This document shows positions 27,329-36,446 of a DNA stretch of 64,000 bases, piece by piece. Origin of the DNA: Prevotella sp. MGM1. GTDB lineage: Bacteria; Bacteroidota; Bacteroidia; Bacteroidales; Bacteroidaceae. The stretch is taken from assembly GCF_002933775.1 (NCBI RefSeq), contig NZ_BEWV01000203.1, positions 60,633-124,632 on the forward strand, in the 5' to 3' direction. Both the position numbers and the translations under genes were made by a program. The number at the start of each line of letters is the position of its first letter. Position 1 is the stretch's first letter. The notes beneath the pieces are model-generated. The model had not been told where the DNA came from, did not search any database, and saw only the letters and a list, made by a program, of their open reading frames with translations.

Positions 27329-27964
27329 ATGAGAGGGATTAAAAAGGTTAACGAGATATTCTATTCATTGCAAGGCGAGGGGCACAATACAGGTCGTCCG
27401 GCTGTCTTCGTGCGCTTCTCGGGGTGCAACTTGAAGTGTCCTTTCTGCGATACGGAACACTCCGCGGCGTATGAGATGAGTGATGATGAGATACTTTCGG
27501 CTGTCAGCCGCTACCCGTCCCGCTTTGTAGTGCTCACCGGCGGCGAGCCGTCTTTGCAGGTCGACGATGCTTTTGTGGCGTTGTTGCATGATGCCGGCTT
27601 TGAGGTAGCCATGGAAACAAACGGTACCCGCCCCGTTCCCTCAACGATAGACTGGCTTACCGTATCCCCGAAAGAGGCTTTTCTCGGCAGTGCGGGTCGG
27701 CCTGCCATAACACGTTGCAATGAGCTGAAGTGCGTGTTTGGCGGCAAGGCGTTTGACAGTACCACCAGTGGCTTATCGTTGTCGCTGTCGTGCCGGGATG
27801 TATCCGATTATGGAATAGAAGCCGATTATTATTATCTGCAGCCCTGCGATACGGGTGACAGGGAGTCGAACGGCACGATAACAGCCGCTTGTATGGAGTA
27901 TGTCAAAGAACATCCGAAATGGCGGATGTCGCTTCAAACCCATAAGCTGGTAGGTTTCAGATGA
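27329..27964 (+). CDS. queE: 7-carboxy-7-deazaguanine synthase (radical SAM)
   Basis: 211 residues with the radical SAM cluster motif CxxxCxxC (Cys33, Cys37, Cys40 in GCNLKCPFC) and the conserved opening NEIFYSLQGEG. LTGGEPSLQ and METNGTRPVP are the SAM-binding strands of the family. It rearranges 6-carboxy-tetrahydropterin to 7-carboxy-7-deazaguanine. Length is as expected for QueE. Confidence 0.94.
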   Translation: MRGIKKVNEIFYSLQGEGHNTGRPAVFVRFSGCNLKCPFCDTEHSAAYEMSDDEILSAVSRYPSRFVVLTGGEPSLQVDDAFVALLHDAGFEVAMETNGTRPVPSTIDWLTVSPKEAFLGSAGRPAITRCNELKCVFGGKAFDSTTSGLSLSLSCRDVSDYGIEADYYYLQPCDTGDRESNGTITAACMEYVKEHPKWRMSLQTHKLVGFR

Positions 27965-28050
27965 GTGACCGGGCCTATGGCAACAACGGGTAAGTCACGC
28001 TGCCACTATAAACAAGCAACATCACTGAAACAAACAAATAACATACTGCG

Positions 28051-29475
28051 ATGCACGAACTATACCTTACGCTCGTAATTCTCAATGACATAGTCGTCAT
28101 TCTCGCCATTATACATGTGCTGATGGACAATCGTCTGCCGGCAAAGACAATGGCGTGGGCGCTCGTTATATACTTTGTGCCGGTGGCAGGCATTGTGCTT
28201 TATGTGTTCTTCGGTGTCAATACGCGCAGAGATAGGCTTGTGAGCGAGCGTAGCATGAACGAGATCACAAGGCGGTCGATGCTCAGTTTTGTCGGACAAC
28301 AAGACCTGCGGTTGCCGGAAAACCACAAACAGACCATCGATTTGTTTGTAAATCAAAGCATGGCACTGCCTTTCAAGGATAATACCGTAGACATATATAC
28401 CGACGGTTACGGATTCTTTCCGGCATTGCTAGCCGCCATTCGTAATGCTACGTCACACATACATATCGATATTTACATTTTTGCCGATGACGCTCTCGGC
28501 CGTCTTGTGTCCGACTCGCTTATCGACAAGGCGAGACAGGGAGTCGAAGTGCGTGTCATTTACGATGATGTGGGCTGCTGGAACGTGAGCCGCCATTTCT
28601 TTGAGCGTATGCGTGAAGAGGGTATCGAGGTTTGTCCTTTCCTGCCTGTGCGGTTTCCATCGTTCACCAGCAAGGTCAATTACCGCAACCACCGCAAGAT
28701 AATCGTTGTAGACGGCAAGGTCGGATTTATCGGCGGAATGAACATAGCGCAGCGCTATGTGAAAGGTGTTGAAGGCAGGCCGTGGCGCGACACGATGACA
28801 AAGATAACCGGCAGTGCGGTCTATTCGCTGCAAAGAGAATTTCTTGTAGACTGGTATTTCGTGGATCGCACGCGTCTTTCAGACCGAAAGTACTATCCCC
28901 CTGTGGTATCGTCAGACTATGACGACTGTCTGATACAGATTGTGACGGGCGGTCCCGTGACCCCGTTTCCCGAGATTATGCAGGGATATATGCGCGTGAT
29001 AATTGCCGCCCGTAGATATATATACATCGAGACGCCCTATTTCATACCTACCGAGCCGGTACTTTTCGCCTTGAAGACAGCCGCGCTTGGCGGCATAGAC
29101 GTGCGTATTATAGTGCCCGAGCGCAGCGACGCACGTTTCGTGGAGTGGGCCGGCAGGTCATATCTGCGTGACATGACGGCCTCAGGTGTGAAAGTCTATC
29201 TGTATGAGAGCGGATTTCTGCACAGCAAAATCCTTGTCTGCGACGACTCTCTTGCCACGTGCGGATCAACAAATGTCGACTCGCGCAGTTTTGAAAACAA
29301 TTTCGAGTCAAATGCTTTTTTCTATGACGAGACCGTCGCCCGCCGTTTCAGGCGTATCTTCCTTGAAGATCTCGGCCGTTCCGTTCCGTTGTCGGAAAAG
29401 CCCGGTCGCATGAATCCAGGCTTTTTTCCGCGTCTTTGGGAGAGTCTTACCCGGCTTCTTTCGCCGCTTTTGTGA
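28051..29475 (+). CDS. cls: Cardiolipin synthase
   Basis: 474 residues. Two N-terminal membrane helices (about 5-30 and 36-55) precede two phospholipase D motifs: HRKIIVVDG near 213-221 and HSKILVCDD near 391-399, each with HxK and a following Asp. It joins two phosphatidylglycerols to cardiolipin at the inner membrane. The last 29 bp overlap the 3' end of rsmD on the other strand. Confidence 0.93.
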   Translation: MHELYLTLVILNDIVVILAIIHVLMDNRLPAKTMAWALVIYFVPVAGIVLYVFFGVNTRRDRLVSERSMNEITRRSMLSFVGQQDLRLPENHKQTIDLFVNQSMALPFKDNTVDIYTDGYGFFPALLAAIRNATSHIHIDIYIFADDALGRLVSDSLIDKARQGVEVRVIYDDVGCWNVSRHFFERMREEGIEVCPFLPVRFPSFTSKVNYRNHRKIIVVDGKVGFIGGMNIAQRYVKGVEGRPWRDTMTKITGSAVYSLQREFLVDWYFVDRTRLSDRKYYPPVVSSDYDDCLIQIVTGGPVTPFPEIMQGYMRVIIAARRYIYIETPYFIPTEPVLFALKTAALGGIDVRIIVPERSDARFVEWAGRSYLRDMTASGVKVYLYESGFLHSKILVCDDSLATCGSTNVDSRSFENNFESNAFFYDETVARRFRRIFLEDLGRSVPLSEKPGRMNPGFFPRLWESLTRLLSPLL

Positions 29476-29998
29476 ATAGCGAGAAGTTTACGCTTCCGTA
29501 GGCACGGTGCTCCACGAAATGCGTGTTTGTGCTGAAATCATATTCCTTTCCGTGTTCGAGTACGAACATGCCGCCGTCTGCCAGCAGTCCTTTCTCGAAT
29601 ATGATATCAGGTATTTCACCCAGATTTTTTAGTGCGTAGGGCGGGTCTGCGAATATGAAGTCAAACTGTTGCTTGCACGATTTGACAAACCTGAACACAT
29701 CTCCGCGGACAGGCAGGCAGGTGTCTGTGCCGAGTTTTTTGAGGCATTGCAATATAAAGGCGTGATGATCCCTGTCCTGTTCCACGCTCACCACCCGTTT
29801 GCACCCACGGGATACAAGTTCGAGCGAGATGCTTCCGGTGCCTGCGAACAGGTCTAAAGCCGTGCTTCCGTCGAAGTCGGTGTATGCGTTCAATACGTTA
29901 AAGATATTTTCTTTCGCGAAATCCGTCGTCGGTCTTGCCTTGAACGAACGCGGCACATCAAATCGTCTGCCTTTGTATATTCCTGTTATTATTCTCAT
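29447..29998 (-). CDS. rsmD: 16S rRNA (guanine(966)-N(2))-methyltransferase
   Basis: 183 residues: opening MRIITGIYKGRRFDVP, the substrate-region RPTTDFAKENIFN, SAM site LDLFAGTGSISLE, and the catalytic FADPPY. It methylates G966 of 16S rRNA in the assembled 30S subunit. It is the last gene of a four-gene minus-strand unit starting at 31893 and overlaps cls by 29 bp. Confidence 0.95.
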   Translation of the reverse strand: MRIITGIYKGRRFDVPRSFKARPTTDFAKENIFNVLNAYTDFDGSTALDLFAGTGSISLELVSRGCKRVVSVEQDRDHHAFILQCLKKLGTDTCLPVRGDVFRFVKSCKQQFDFIFADPPYALKNLGEIPDIIFEKGLLADGGMFVLEHGKEYDFSTNTHFVEHRAYGSVNFSLFTKAAKEAG

Positions 29999-30025
29999 TT
30001 TGCCGTATGTCCTTTTCTGCTTCGC

Positions 30026-30847
30026 TTATCTTCCTTTTACGTATAGCGTCATCAGGTCGTATGGAATGTTCTTTATCTGTGTCACCTGCGCACGGTTGAA
30101 ATCGCCCGACGGGTTGATGATATATGTACGTCTGATGAATTTTTTCAGCTCTTCGGTTATCCAATCGCTGTCCGGAATGTTTCCCACGAGGTGTATCTCG
30201 TCCCGCTCCTGGTCGAGCATCAGTTGTTTCCATACGTAGAGCAGGAAGTATAGAGAGTCGTGTGCGTTTGTTGTGTCGAACGTGTTACAGTATTTGAAGC
30301 GGTGCTGTGTGAAGCTGAAAAGCTCCAGCTTCCCGTCGTGGAAGTAGCCGTACAGTTTGTTTCTGTTGCCCGTGAAACTGCGTTGGTGAAGATAACGCCA
30401 CACGGGAGCCATGGCGCACATGAACGTGGGATGCTTGAAGTTATCCTCAATCACGAGTTTGAGATCTTTGTTTACCGAGAACAGGGCCACTGCGTTAAGG
30501 TCCGGCAGCACATTGTGCATCACGGTGTCGCTTCCGTTTGTCGTGTACGCGTGTCTGTACAGCATGTCTTTCTCGCCTTCACTGAACAGGTCGGTGGGTA
30601 TCAGCATTACCGGAGATACGATTACCGCCGTCACTCTTTGAAATCCTTCGGCAGGCATGTCGGCCGTTTTCAGCGCTTCCCTGAGGTTTGCGGCCATTGA
30701 TATCCCGCTTTTCACGGTATAGGGTTCGTATACGACGGAGTTTCCCTCGGCCGTGCTTCTCACGGTTGAGAACGAGAGTGTGTGGCTTCCGACCCTTATC
30801 GTCAGTCTCTTATTGTTGGTCGTAGGGGCTGTCCCGGTGGTATTCAT
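30026..30847 (-). CDS. DUF3822 family protein
   Basis: 273 residues from the ATG at 30847; the longer frame to 30907 would overlap the upstream gene. Motifs such as RLTIRVGSHTLSFS, ALFSVNKDL and FSFTQHRFKYCNTFDTTNAHDSLYFLLYVWKQL match the Bacteroidetes DUF3822 family, which is regularly next to rsmD. It looks like an actin-fold-type protein, but its role is unknown. 27 bp separate it from rsmD. Confidence 0.85.
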   Translation of the reverse strand: MNTTGTAPTTNNKRLTIRVGSHTLSFSTVRSTAEGNSVVYEPYTVKSGISMAANLREALKTADMPAEGFQRVTAVIVSPVMLIPTDLFSEGEKDMLYRHAYTTNGSDTVMHNVLPDLNAVALFSVNKDLKLVIEDNFKHPTFMCAMAPVWRYLHQRSFTGNRNKLYGYFHDGKLELFSFTQHRFKYCNTFDTTNAHDSLYFLLYVWKQLMLDQERDEIHLVGNIPDSDWITEELKKFIRRTYIINPSGDFNRAQVTQIKNIPYDLMTLYVKGR

Positions 30848-30878
30848 GATTGGGTATTGCGATGTAATTGTGAATTGT

Positions 30879-31373
30879 TCATTTTCCTTTTTCCCAGTTT
30901 CCGGCATTGCCGTTGTTCTCTGTAAGGCTGCCTATGCGCAGTCCGGGGAACAGTCCGGCGCTGTTGGCCTCGTCTGTTATGGCGTTGATGGAGTTTTTGT
31001 CGAGGCCTTCGAGATAGTCGGCATACTCGGCTCCGCATTCCATCAGCGGCACAATTTCGCCCGCCCGGGACATCGTGGTGCCGGTGGCGAGCCTGAACTC
31101 CTTGTTGGCGCTGTGCGGAATGTATCTCAGCGAGTCGGCCATCCAGCCGCCTCTTACAAGCGTTTCGAGCGACGGGCAGTAGTGGCCGTTGGCCTTTCGG
31201 AAAGACTCTTCGGAGCGTCTGATTTTTACCAGCCGCCGTTTCACGTCTTTCTCGCGCTCCGTGCGCTTGCTGTCAAACCTCATCGGAGCCTGTATGCTGG
31301 CCACGCAAAGATATGCCAGCAGAGCCACAGCCCCTGCCAGGACGATGTTTATGGCGTTGCCTTTTATCTTCAT
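30879..31373 (-). CDS. Hypothetical protein with N-terminal membrane anchor
   Basis: 164 residues. A membrane helix spans about 7-25, followed by a basic helix (TEREKDVKRRLVKIRRSEES) and GHYCPSLETLVRGGWMADSL, which recalls type II secretion pseudopilin C-terminal regions. No prepilin cleavage motif is evident. It lies between a surface protein gene and DUF3822 in the same operon. A minus -7 box TATCTTTG at 31402-31409 lies in the gap upstream. Function unknown. Confidence 0.65.
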   Translation of the reverse strand: MKIKGNAINIVLAGAVALLAYLCVASIQAPMRFDSKRTEREKDVKRRLVKIRRSEESFRKANGHYCPSLETLVRGGWMADSLRYIPHSANKEFRLATGTTMSRAGEIVPLMECGAEYADYLEGLDKNSINAITDEANSAGLFPGLRIGSLTENNGNAGNWEKGK

Positions 31374-31410
31374 CCGCTGTCAATGTCGTTGTTACAGACT
31401 GCAAAGATAA

Positions 31411-31893
31411 TCAATAATTCTCAATAGCCTTGATTCTCTTCTTTGTTTTCTTGCGCTTTTTCCATGTGAAAAGGTCTACAACATCAAACGTTGCCGTTGC
31501 CGTTTGCCTCGGCGCTGAGAGTGCGGCGTCTTTTATCGGACCCATCACGAACGGTGAAATCTTTGGTCTCTTGCCTTTTATCACCACCTCGTTGAGCCTG
31601 TTCATGTTGGGCAGCAGTTCTATAGTGTCTTTCAGCTCGTGCCTGTCCATTATCCTGCCTTCGTATTTGGAGTGTTTGAATGTGAGTGTGCGGGCCGAGT
31701 CGGGACAAGTGAAAATACCTGTATATTCGGTTTTCGTCCGGCAAGAGTCGATATTGTTGAATATGATTGTGACATCCCTTATCGGTGTGCCTGTCTCCAT
31801 GTCGGTCACCACATGGCTGGTCTGCGCCATGCCGTATGTGCAGCATAGTGTCACGGCCGTCAGTATGGCATGTTTATGTGAAAGGGTTGTCAT
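31411..31893 (-). CDS. Secreted protein with carboxypeptidase-D regulatory-like domain
   Basis: 160 residues. A signal-like N-terminus ends near Ala23-Gln24. VVTDMETGTPIRDVTIIFNN is the beta-sandwich opening typical of CarboxypepD_reg-like domains, and LNEVVIKGKRPKI resembles the link between such a domain and a TonB plug, but no barrel follows; the protein ends in a Lys-rich tail. Probably periplasmic. Its role is unknown. Confidence 0.65.
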   Translation of the reverse strand: MTTLSHKHAILTAVTLCCTYGMAQTSHVVTDMETGTPIRDVTIIFNNIDSCRTKTEYTGIFTCPDSARTLTFKHSKYEGRIMDRHELKDTIELLPNMNRLNEVVIKGKRPKISPFVMGPIKDAALSAPRQTATATFDVVDLFTWKKRKKTKKRIKAIENY

Positions 31894-32050
31894 GATGTTT
31901 TTACCGTATTGTCATCGGTTGCTTGTTGTTTCAAAATTATTAATAAAAATTGATAAGTGCTGTTTATAAATACTTTTTTTACTGTTAGATAACCATGATT
32001 AACAGTTTTATTATCCTTTTCGGCTATATCCGTTTCGTCTGTTATATCGC

Positions 32051-32101
32051 GAAGTGTATCGTGAAAATTGTTGTTTCATGTCCGGTTTTGTGCTATCTTT
32101 G
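32051..32101 (+). promoter_or_regulatory. Promoter of composite unit C with upstream box
   Basis: Box GAAGTGTATCGTGAAAA (32051-32067), TTG (32071-32073), 20-bp spacer, TATCTTTG (32094-32101). Confidence 0.7.
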
Positions 32102-32125
32102 TGGCATATTAAATAATTTGACGAT

Positions 32126-32230
32126 ATGAATTGTATGATGTTTTTATTACAGGCGGATGCTCTTTCGCGTATGTTTATGCACAAAAGAAATACCATGAAA
32201 TATGATATTTCCATGTTTCGGGCATTTTGA
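32126..32230 (+). CDS. Tiny ORF of composite unit C, hypothetical
   Basis: 34 codons (MNCMMFLLQADALSRMFMHK then 14 more). The start is less clear than in the other units; an ATGATG at residues 4-5 aligns with the MINIYK start. SRMFMH and its DNA CGTATGTTTATGCAC match NRIFMH / CGTATATTTATGCAC in the unit D ORF. It is 25 bp from a full promoter. Coding status unproven. Confidence 0.35.
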   Translation: MNCMMFLLQADALSRMFMHKRNTMKYDISMFRAF

Positions 32231-32283
32231 TGTATCGAATATATATTAATTATTGTTTGGCTGTCTATGCCGGCATGTGTGTT

Positions 32284-32322
32284 TGCGGAACTTCACAATG
32301 GCGTGAAATTCCGCATTTTTTT
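32284..32322 (+). terminator. Terminator of composite unit C
   Basis: TGCGGAACTTCAC pairs with GTGAAATTCCGCA (12 of 13) around a 6-nt loop, followed by seven T. With the promoter at 32051-32101 it defines a transcript of about 215 nt containing only the tiny ORF. Confidence 0.8.
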
Positions 32323-32371
32323 ATGTTTCGATATGTATATTTATGCAAATAAGCCTTCCCGCAGGCTTTCG

Positions 32372-32478
32372 GCGGGTATCCCGTTGCGTTGCGTTTAGCG
32401 GCTAAACACAACGCAACGGGTGTCTAAACGGAAGGTAACGGGTATCCGAATGCAGTGCAACGGGTATCCCGTTGCGGA
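32372..32478 (+). repeat. Palindromic repeat tail of composite unit C
   Basis: Three CGGGTATCC-type units, a TTTAGCGGCTAAA identical to unit A, and the perfect 19-bp palindrome GCAACGGGTATCCCGTTGC at 32457-32475. Confidence 0.8.
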
Positions 32479-32726
32479 ATATCGGTAATTCGGGCACATG
32501 ACAATGAAAAATATATCATTTCTTAAAGTCTTTATACTCGTATAATGCTTGATTTTGCATAAATATGCAGTCGGAGACGTAATACTGGTGGTATGAATAA
32601 TATTTACAATATTGATGGTCTTATTCCGTTCCAGGCTTGTGCCTTTCATGTCTTCACCCGCTGTATTGCTGCCGTTCGTCGGCATTGTCGTTCTTCATGT
32701 ACACCTGTTTCCTTGTTGGTGAAAAA

Positions 32727-32758
32727 TTTGTCCGTTCCGCCTTTTCTTCTTACCTTTG
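32727..32758 (+). promoter_or_regulatory. Promoter of the RecD-like helicase gene
   Basis: TTTG (32727-32730), 20-bp spacer, TACCTTTG (32751-32758). The ATG at 32764 is only six bases after the -7 box, so the mRNA would be leaderless or nearly so. Confidence 0.6.
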
Positions 32759-32763
32759 CGTTT

Positions 32764-34188
32764 ATGATAGGCGAAGAACTTACATACAGGGTGCGCCTGG
32801 CGCTCGGCGTGGAGCCTACGGCCGAACAGGCCGCTGCCATAGACACGTTTGTCCGTTTCATGACGGATGCCGGCGAGCGGGTGGTCATGGCAATGCGTGG
32901 AGCGGCCGGTACGGGAAAGACCACCCTTGCGTCGGCCGTGGTGAAAGCCCTGACAGCGCTCGGATGGAAGATAAGGCTGCTCGCCCCGACCGGTAGGGCG
33001 GCGAAGGTTCTTTCGCTCTATTCCGGTGTTCGGGCCGGTACTATACACAGGCGGATATACCGACAGAAGGCGTTGTCGTCCGACATGTCGGGCTTCCGGC
33101 TTAGCGACAACCTGTATTCCGACACGCTGTTCATCGTAGACGAGGCATCGATGATAGCCGATGGTGGCGGTGGTTTCGGTACCGGGCGGCTTCTCGACGA
33201 CCTTATGGAGTATGTATATGGCGGGCGTAACTGCCGGCTTATGTTTATCGGCGACCGTGCCCAGTTGCCGCCCGTCGGTGAGACGGAGAGTCCGGCACTT
33301 TCGGCCTCTGCACTTTCAGCGTATGGTCTTAAGGTGTATGAGGCCGATTTGAGCGAGGTTCTCCGGCAGAGTGCCGAGTCGGGCATATTGTATAACGCCA
33401 CCGTAATACGTCGGATGATGGCCGATAGCGGCAATGTGTCCATGCCTCGGGTGAGATTTGCCGGATTTGCCGATATTGTTTCTGTGTCCGGCGAAGAACT
33501 GATAGAGACTCTTGCCACAAGCTATGGCGAGGTGGGAACAGACGAGACAATGGTAGTCACGAGGAGCAACAAGCGGGCGAACGTGTACAATAAAGGTATA
33601 AGATCGATGGTGCTCGGCCGTGAAGAGGAACTGGCGGCAGGCGACATGGTGATGATTGTGAAGAACAAATATCTCGGGGAGACCGAACGCAGGGAGCACG
33701 GTAATATAGAGTTCATTGCCAACGGCGATCGGGCGCGGGTCGGAAAGGTGCGCAATGTGCATGAGCAGCATGGTTTCCGATTTGCCGACGTGACTCTTGA
33801 ATTTCCCGATTACGACGGAATGGAGCTTGTATGCACGGTGGTTCTCGACTCGTTGCACTCAGAGGCTCCGGCGCTTACGCTCGAGCAGAGCGGGCGGTTG
33901 TTCGATGCCGTGATGGCCGATTACGCCGATATACCACGAAAGGCCGACCGGTTGAAGAGTTTGAAGACAGATAAATACTATAATGCCATGCAGATAAAAT
34001 ATGCATACGCCGTGACGTGCCATAAGGCGCAGGGCGGGCAGTGGGCGCATATATATGTGGATCAGGGATATATGACAGACGAGATGCTCACTCCCGACTA
34101 TATCCACTGGCTTTATACGGCGTTCACCCGGGCTACGGAAAAACTCTTTCTCGTCAATTGGCCGAAGGCTCAGACAGAGTATGTATGA
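32764..34188 (+). CDS. RecD-like ATP-dependent DNA helicase
   Basis: 474 residues from the ATG at 32764; the frame is open further upstream to 32593, but that part is low in family features and contains the promoter. Walker A GAAGTGKT is at 46-53, Walker B FIVDEAS follows, then FIGDRAQLPPVG (motif III) and the UvrD-type C-terminal signature YAVTCHKAQGGQW with LYTAFTRATEKLFLV. It matches superfamily 1B helicases found as single subunits in Bacteroidales, often beside a phosphopantetheinyl transferase. Likely a DNA repair helicase. Confidence 0.9.
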   Translation: MIGEELTYRVRLALGVEPTAEQAAAIDTFVRFMTDAGERVVMAMRGAAGTGKTTLASAVVKALTALGWKIRLLAPTGRAAKVLSLYSGVRAGTIHRRIYRQKALSSDMSGFRLSDNLYSDTLFIVDEASMIADGGGGFGTGRLLDDLMEYVYGGRNCRLMFIGDRAQLPPVGETESPALSASALSAYGLKVYEADLSEVLRQSAESGILYNATVIRRMMADSGNVSMPRVRFAGFADIVSVSGEELIETLATSYGEVGTDETMVVTRSNKRANVYNKGIRSMVLGREEELAAGDMVMIVKNKYLGETERREHGNIEFIANGDRARVGKVRNVHEQHGFRFADVTLEFPDYDGMELVCTVVLDSLHSEAPALTLEQSGRLFDAVMADYADIPRKADRLKSLKTDKYYNAMQIKYAYAVTCHKAQGGQWAHIYVDQGYMTDEMLTPDYIHWLYTAFTRATEKLFLVNWPKAQTEYV

Positions 34189-34272
34189 CATGCGGCAAAT
34201 GTATGCAGGCACATGGACAAGTTTTTTTCTTTAATACATTAATCATATAAATAAAAAACAGAGGCGTAAACA

Positions 34273-34878
34273 ATGCTTTATATCACAGAGGATATTCACT
34301 CGTTCGACCTGTTGCGGGCTATCGATGCCTTGCCGCCGCAACGGCGCCTGAAGGCCATGGCATTCAGGCACGAGACCGATCGCCGTGCGTGTACGGCGGC
34401 ATATATGCTTCTGAGCAGGGCTTTATATCAGGAGTACGGCATCGACGAGCCGGTGGAACTCGGCTTACATGAGGGCGGCAAGCCGTTTATCGTAGGCCGT
34501 GAAGATATACATTTCAACCTTAGCCATTGCCGGTCTGCGGTGGCCTGTGCGGTTGACGGTAACAGGGTGGGGGTTGATATCGAGACCATCCGTGCGTTCA
34601 ATGAAAATCTTGCGCGCAGGGTTCTCGGCGAGCGTGAATACTTGGATGTGATGGCGGCCCAACGGCAGGATATTTCCTTCATACGTTACTGGACAAAAAA
34701 AGAGAGCTACCTTAAAATGACAGGCGAGGGCATCCGCCGCGACCTGCGTTCCATACCGTTGGAAGAGGCGCGCTTCGATACGGTGGAGAGTGATGCCGGA
34801 GGATATGTATGCACGGTATGTGCCGACCTTTCGTCCGGCTCCCGTCCGCTGGCTGTAAACAGAATATCGCTCTTATAG
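34273..34878 (+). CDS. 4'-phosphopantetheinyl transferase superfamily protein
   Basis: 201 residues. The two signature motifs are present: VGVDIETI near residue 97 (Mg2+ ligand Asp and Glu) and FIRYWTKKESYLKMTGEGI near 136-154 (W-x-x-K-E-S). The N-terminal half with the FNLSHCR motif makes it Sfp-like rather than AcpS-like. It moves phosphopantetheine from CoA to carrier proteins; no carrier protein gene is nearby. Confidence 0.9.
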   Translation: MLYITEDIHSFDLLRAIDALPPQRRLKAMAFRHETDRRACTAAYMLLSRALYQEYGIDEPVELGLHEGGKPFIVGREDIHFNLSHCRSAVACAVDGNRVGVDIETIRAFNENLARRVLGEREYLDVMAAQRQDISFIRYWTKKESYLKMTGEGIRRDLRSIPLEEARFDTVESDAGGYVCTVCADLSSGSRPLAVNRISLL

Positions 34879-34938
34879 GGCAGGGCGGAAGGGAAACCGG
34901 CAAATAATATAAAAACAATATACAGACAGAGCATAATC

Positions 34939-36300
34939 ATGGCAATACTTATTGCAATCATTTCAGCCGTGACAGGCATTTGCGTCACATACGCATTAAT
35001 GCGTCGCGGCATGTCAGAGAAAGACAAGGTTATTACCGCGCGTTCGATAGAAATGGAACGCACGGCCACCGAGTTGGGTATAAGAAACGAGCAACTGGCA
35101 AGGCTCGCCGAGCGTGCGACCGCCCTTGAAGCCGAAAACAAGACTCTCGGCGCACGGTCGCAATCGCAGGCACGTGAGATAGAGTTGTTGCGCAAGCATG
35201 CCGACGAGGAGGCCAGGGTGCGCCGCGAGCAGTTTGCCGAACAACTGCGCACGGCAAAAGAGCAGATAGCCAACATGGCTACACGGATAATGGAGCAGAA
35301 CGCCGACAAGCTGAAAGAGCGCAATACGGAGAATATCGGCCATATCACCCAGCCGCTGAAAGACGCCATCAGTGAGATGCGCAAGGCCATAACGGACAAC
35401 ATCAAGGACTCAGCCGAGCACTCGGCGTCGTTCCGCGAGCAGATATGCCGCATGATAGAGAGCAACAGGGAGATAGGAGAGAAGGCCGAATCGCTGGCAA
35501 ACGTGCTCCGGCGCGACAACAAGGCGGCGGGAAACATGGGCGAGATAATTCTCGGAGACCTGCTCGCAAGTCAGGGACTGACCGAGGGCATACACTATGA
35601 GGTGCAGGCACGACTGCGTGACGAGACGGGGCGTGCGCTGAAAAATGACGAAACCGACCGTGAGATGCAGCCCGATGTGATCCTGCATTATCCGCAAGGG
35701 CAGGACGCCATCATAGACTCAAAGGTGTCGCTCGTGGCGTATCAGCGTTATGTGAACGCGGAGACGGCAGAGGAACGTGACCGGCACTTGCAGGACCACA
35801 TAAAGAGCGTGCGCCGACATGTGGGCGAACTGGCGAGAAAAGATTACAGCAAGTATATCCGTGCGCCCCGCGAGGCAGTGGATTTCGTTATAATGTTCGT
35901 GCCGTTCGAGTCGTCGTTGCAGCTTGCTCTTGCCAACGACCCGACGCTGTGGCGCGAGGCTTTCGAGCGTAAGGTGTTCATCACGGGCGAGCAAAACCTG
36001 CTCGGCATCCTGCACATGATACATATAGCGTGGGTGCAGAACCAGCAGGCGGAAAACCAGGAGAAGGTGTTCGGTACTGCCGAACAGCTCATAGACCGTC
36101 TCGGTGACTTCATAAAGCGTTACAACGACCTCGGCGACGCACTGGAAAAGAGCAGGAAAGCATACGATTTCGCAAACAACAAACTGGTGACGGGAGCGCA
36201 GAGTGTGGTCAAGAAAGGCAGGGAACTTGTGGATCTCGGCGCAAAGGAGAATCCGAACCGTCGCATACCGAAGCCCGATGATGTGCCCGGGATAGAGTGA
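34939..36300 (+). CDS. rmuC: DNA recombination protein RmuC
   Basis: 453 residues. One N-terminal membrane helix (2-20), then a long coiled coil rich in Ala, Glu, Arg and Lys (about 30-190), then the RmuC nuclease-like domain with NMGEIILGDLLASQGL, DVILHYPQGQDAIIDSKVSL, AYQRYV and FVPFESSLQLAL. RmuC limits inversions between short inverted repeats; this is of note because the window is rich in such repeats. 60 bp follow the transferase gene. Confidence 0.92.
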   Translation: MAILIAIISAVTGICVTYALMRRGMSEKDKVITARSIEMERTATELGIRNEQLARLAERATALEAENKTLGARSQSQAREIELLRKHADEEARVRREQFAEQLRTAKEQIANMATRIMEQNADKLKERNTENIGHITQPLKDAISEMRKAITDNIKDSAEHSASFREQICRMIESNREIGEKAESLANVLRRDNKAAGNMGEIILGDLLASQGLTEGIHYEVQARLRDETGRALKNDETDREMQPDVILHYPQGQDAIIDSKVSLVAYQRYVNAETAEERDRHLQDHIKSVRRHVGELARKDYSKYIRAPREAVDFVIMFVPFESSLQLALANDPTLWREAFERKVFITGEQNLLGILHMIHIAWVQNQQAENQEKVFGTAEQLIDRLGDFIKRYNDLGDALEKSRKAYDFANNKLVTGAQSVVKKGRELVDLGAKENPNRRIPKPDDVPGIE

Positions 36301-36446
36301 TGCGGATGTATAGGTGATATGTTTCGATACGTGGCATGGATTTGGTTTTATTATTATACGATGGAAACAAACGGTATCGACGGCGTGTTTTGAAGTTTAG
36401 TATGCGGTGAGATTGGTGTAGCGAAAAACGAAAGGATAACTGCCAG

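Noticed and set aside
32593..32763. Extended N-terminus of the RecD-like helicase, beginning MNNIYN
   Set aside because: The first codons resemble the MINIYK starts of units B and D, but there is no promoter or operator box before it and the family alignment begins at 32764. Kept only as a remark; a degenerate fifth unit is not excluded.
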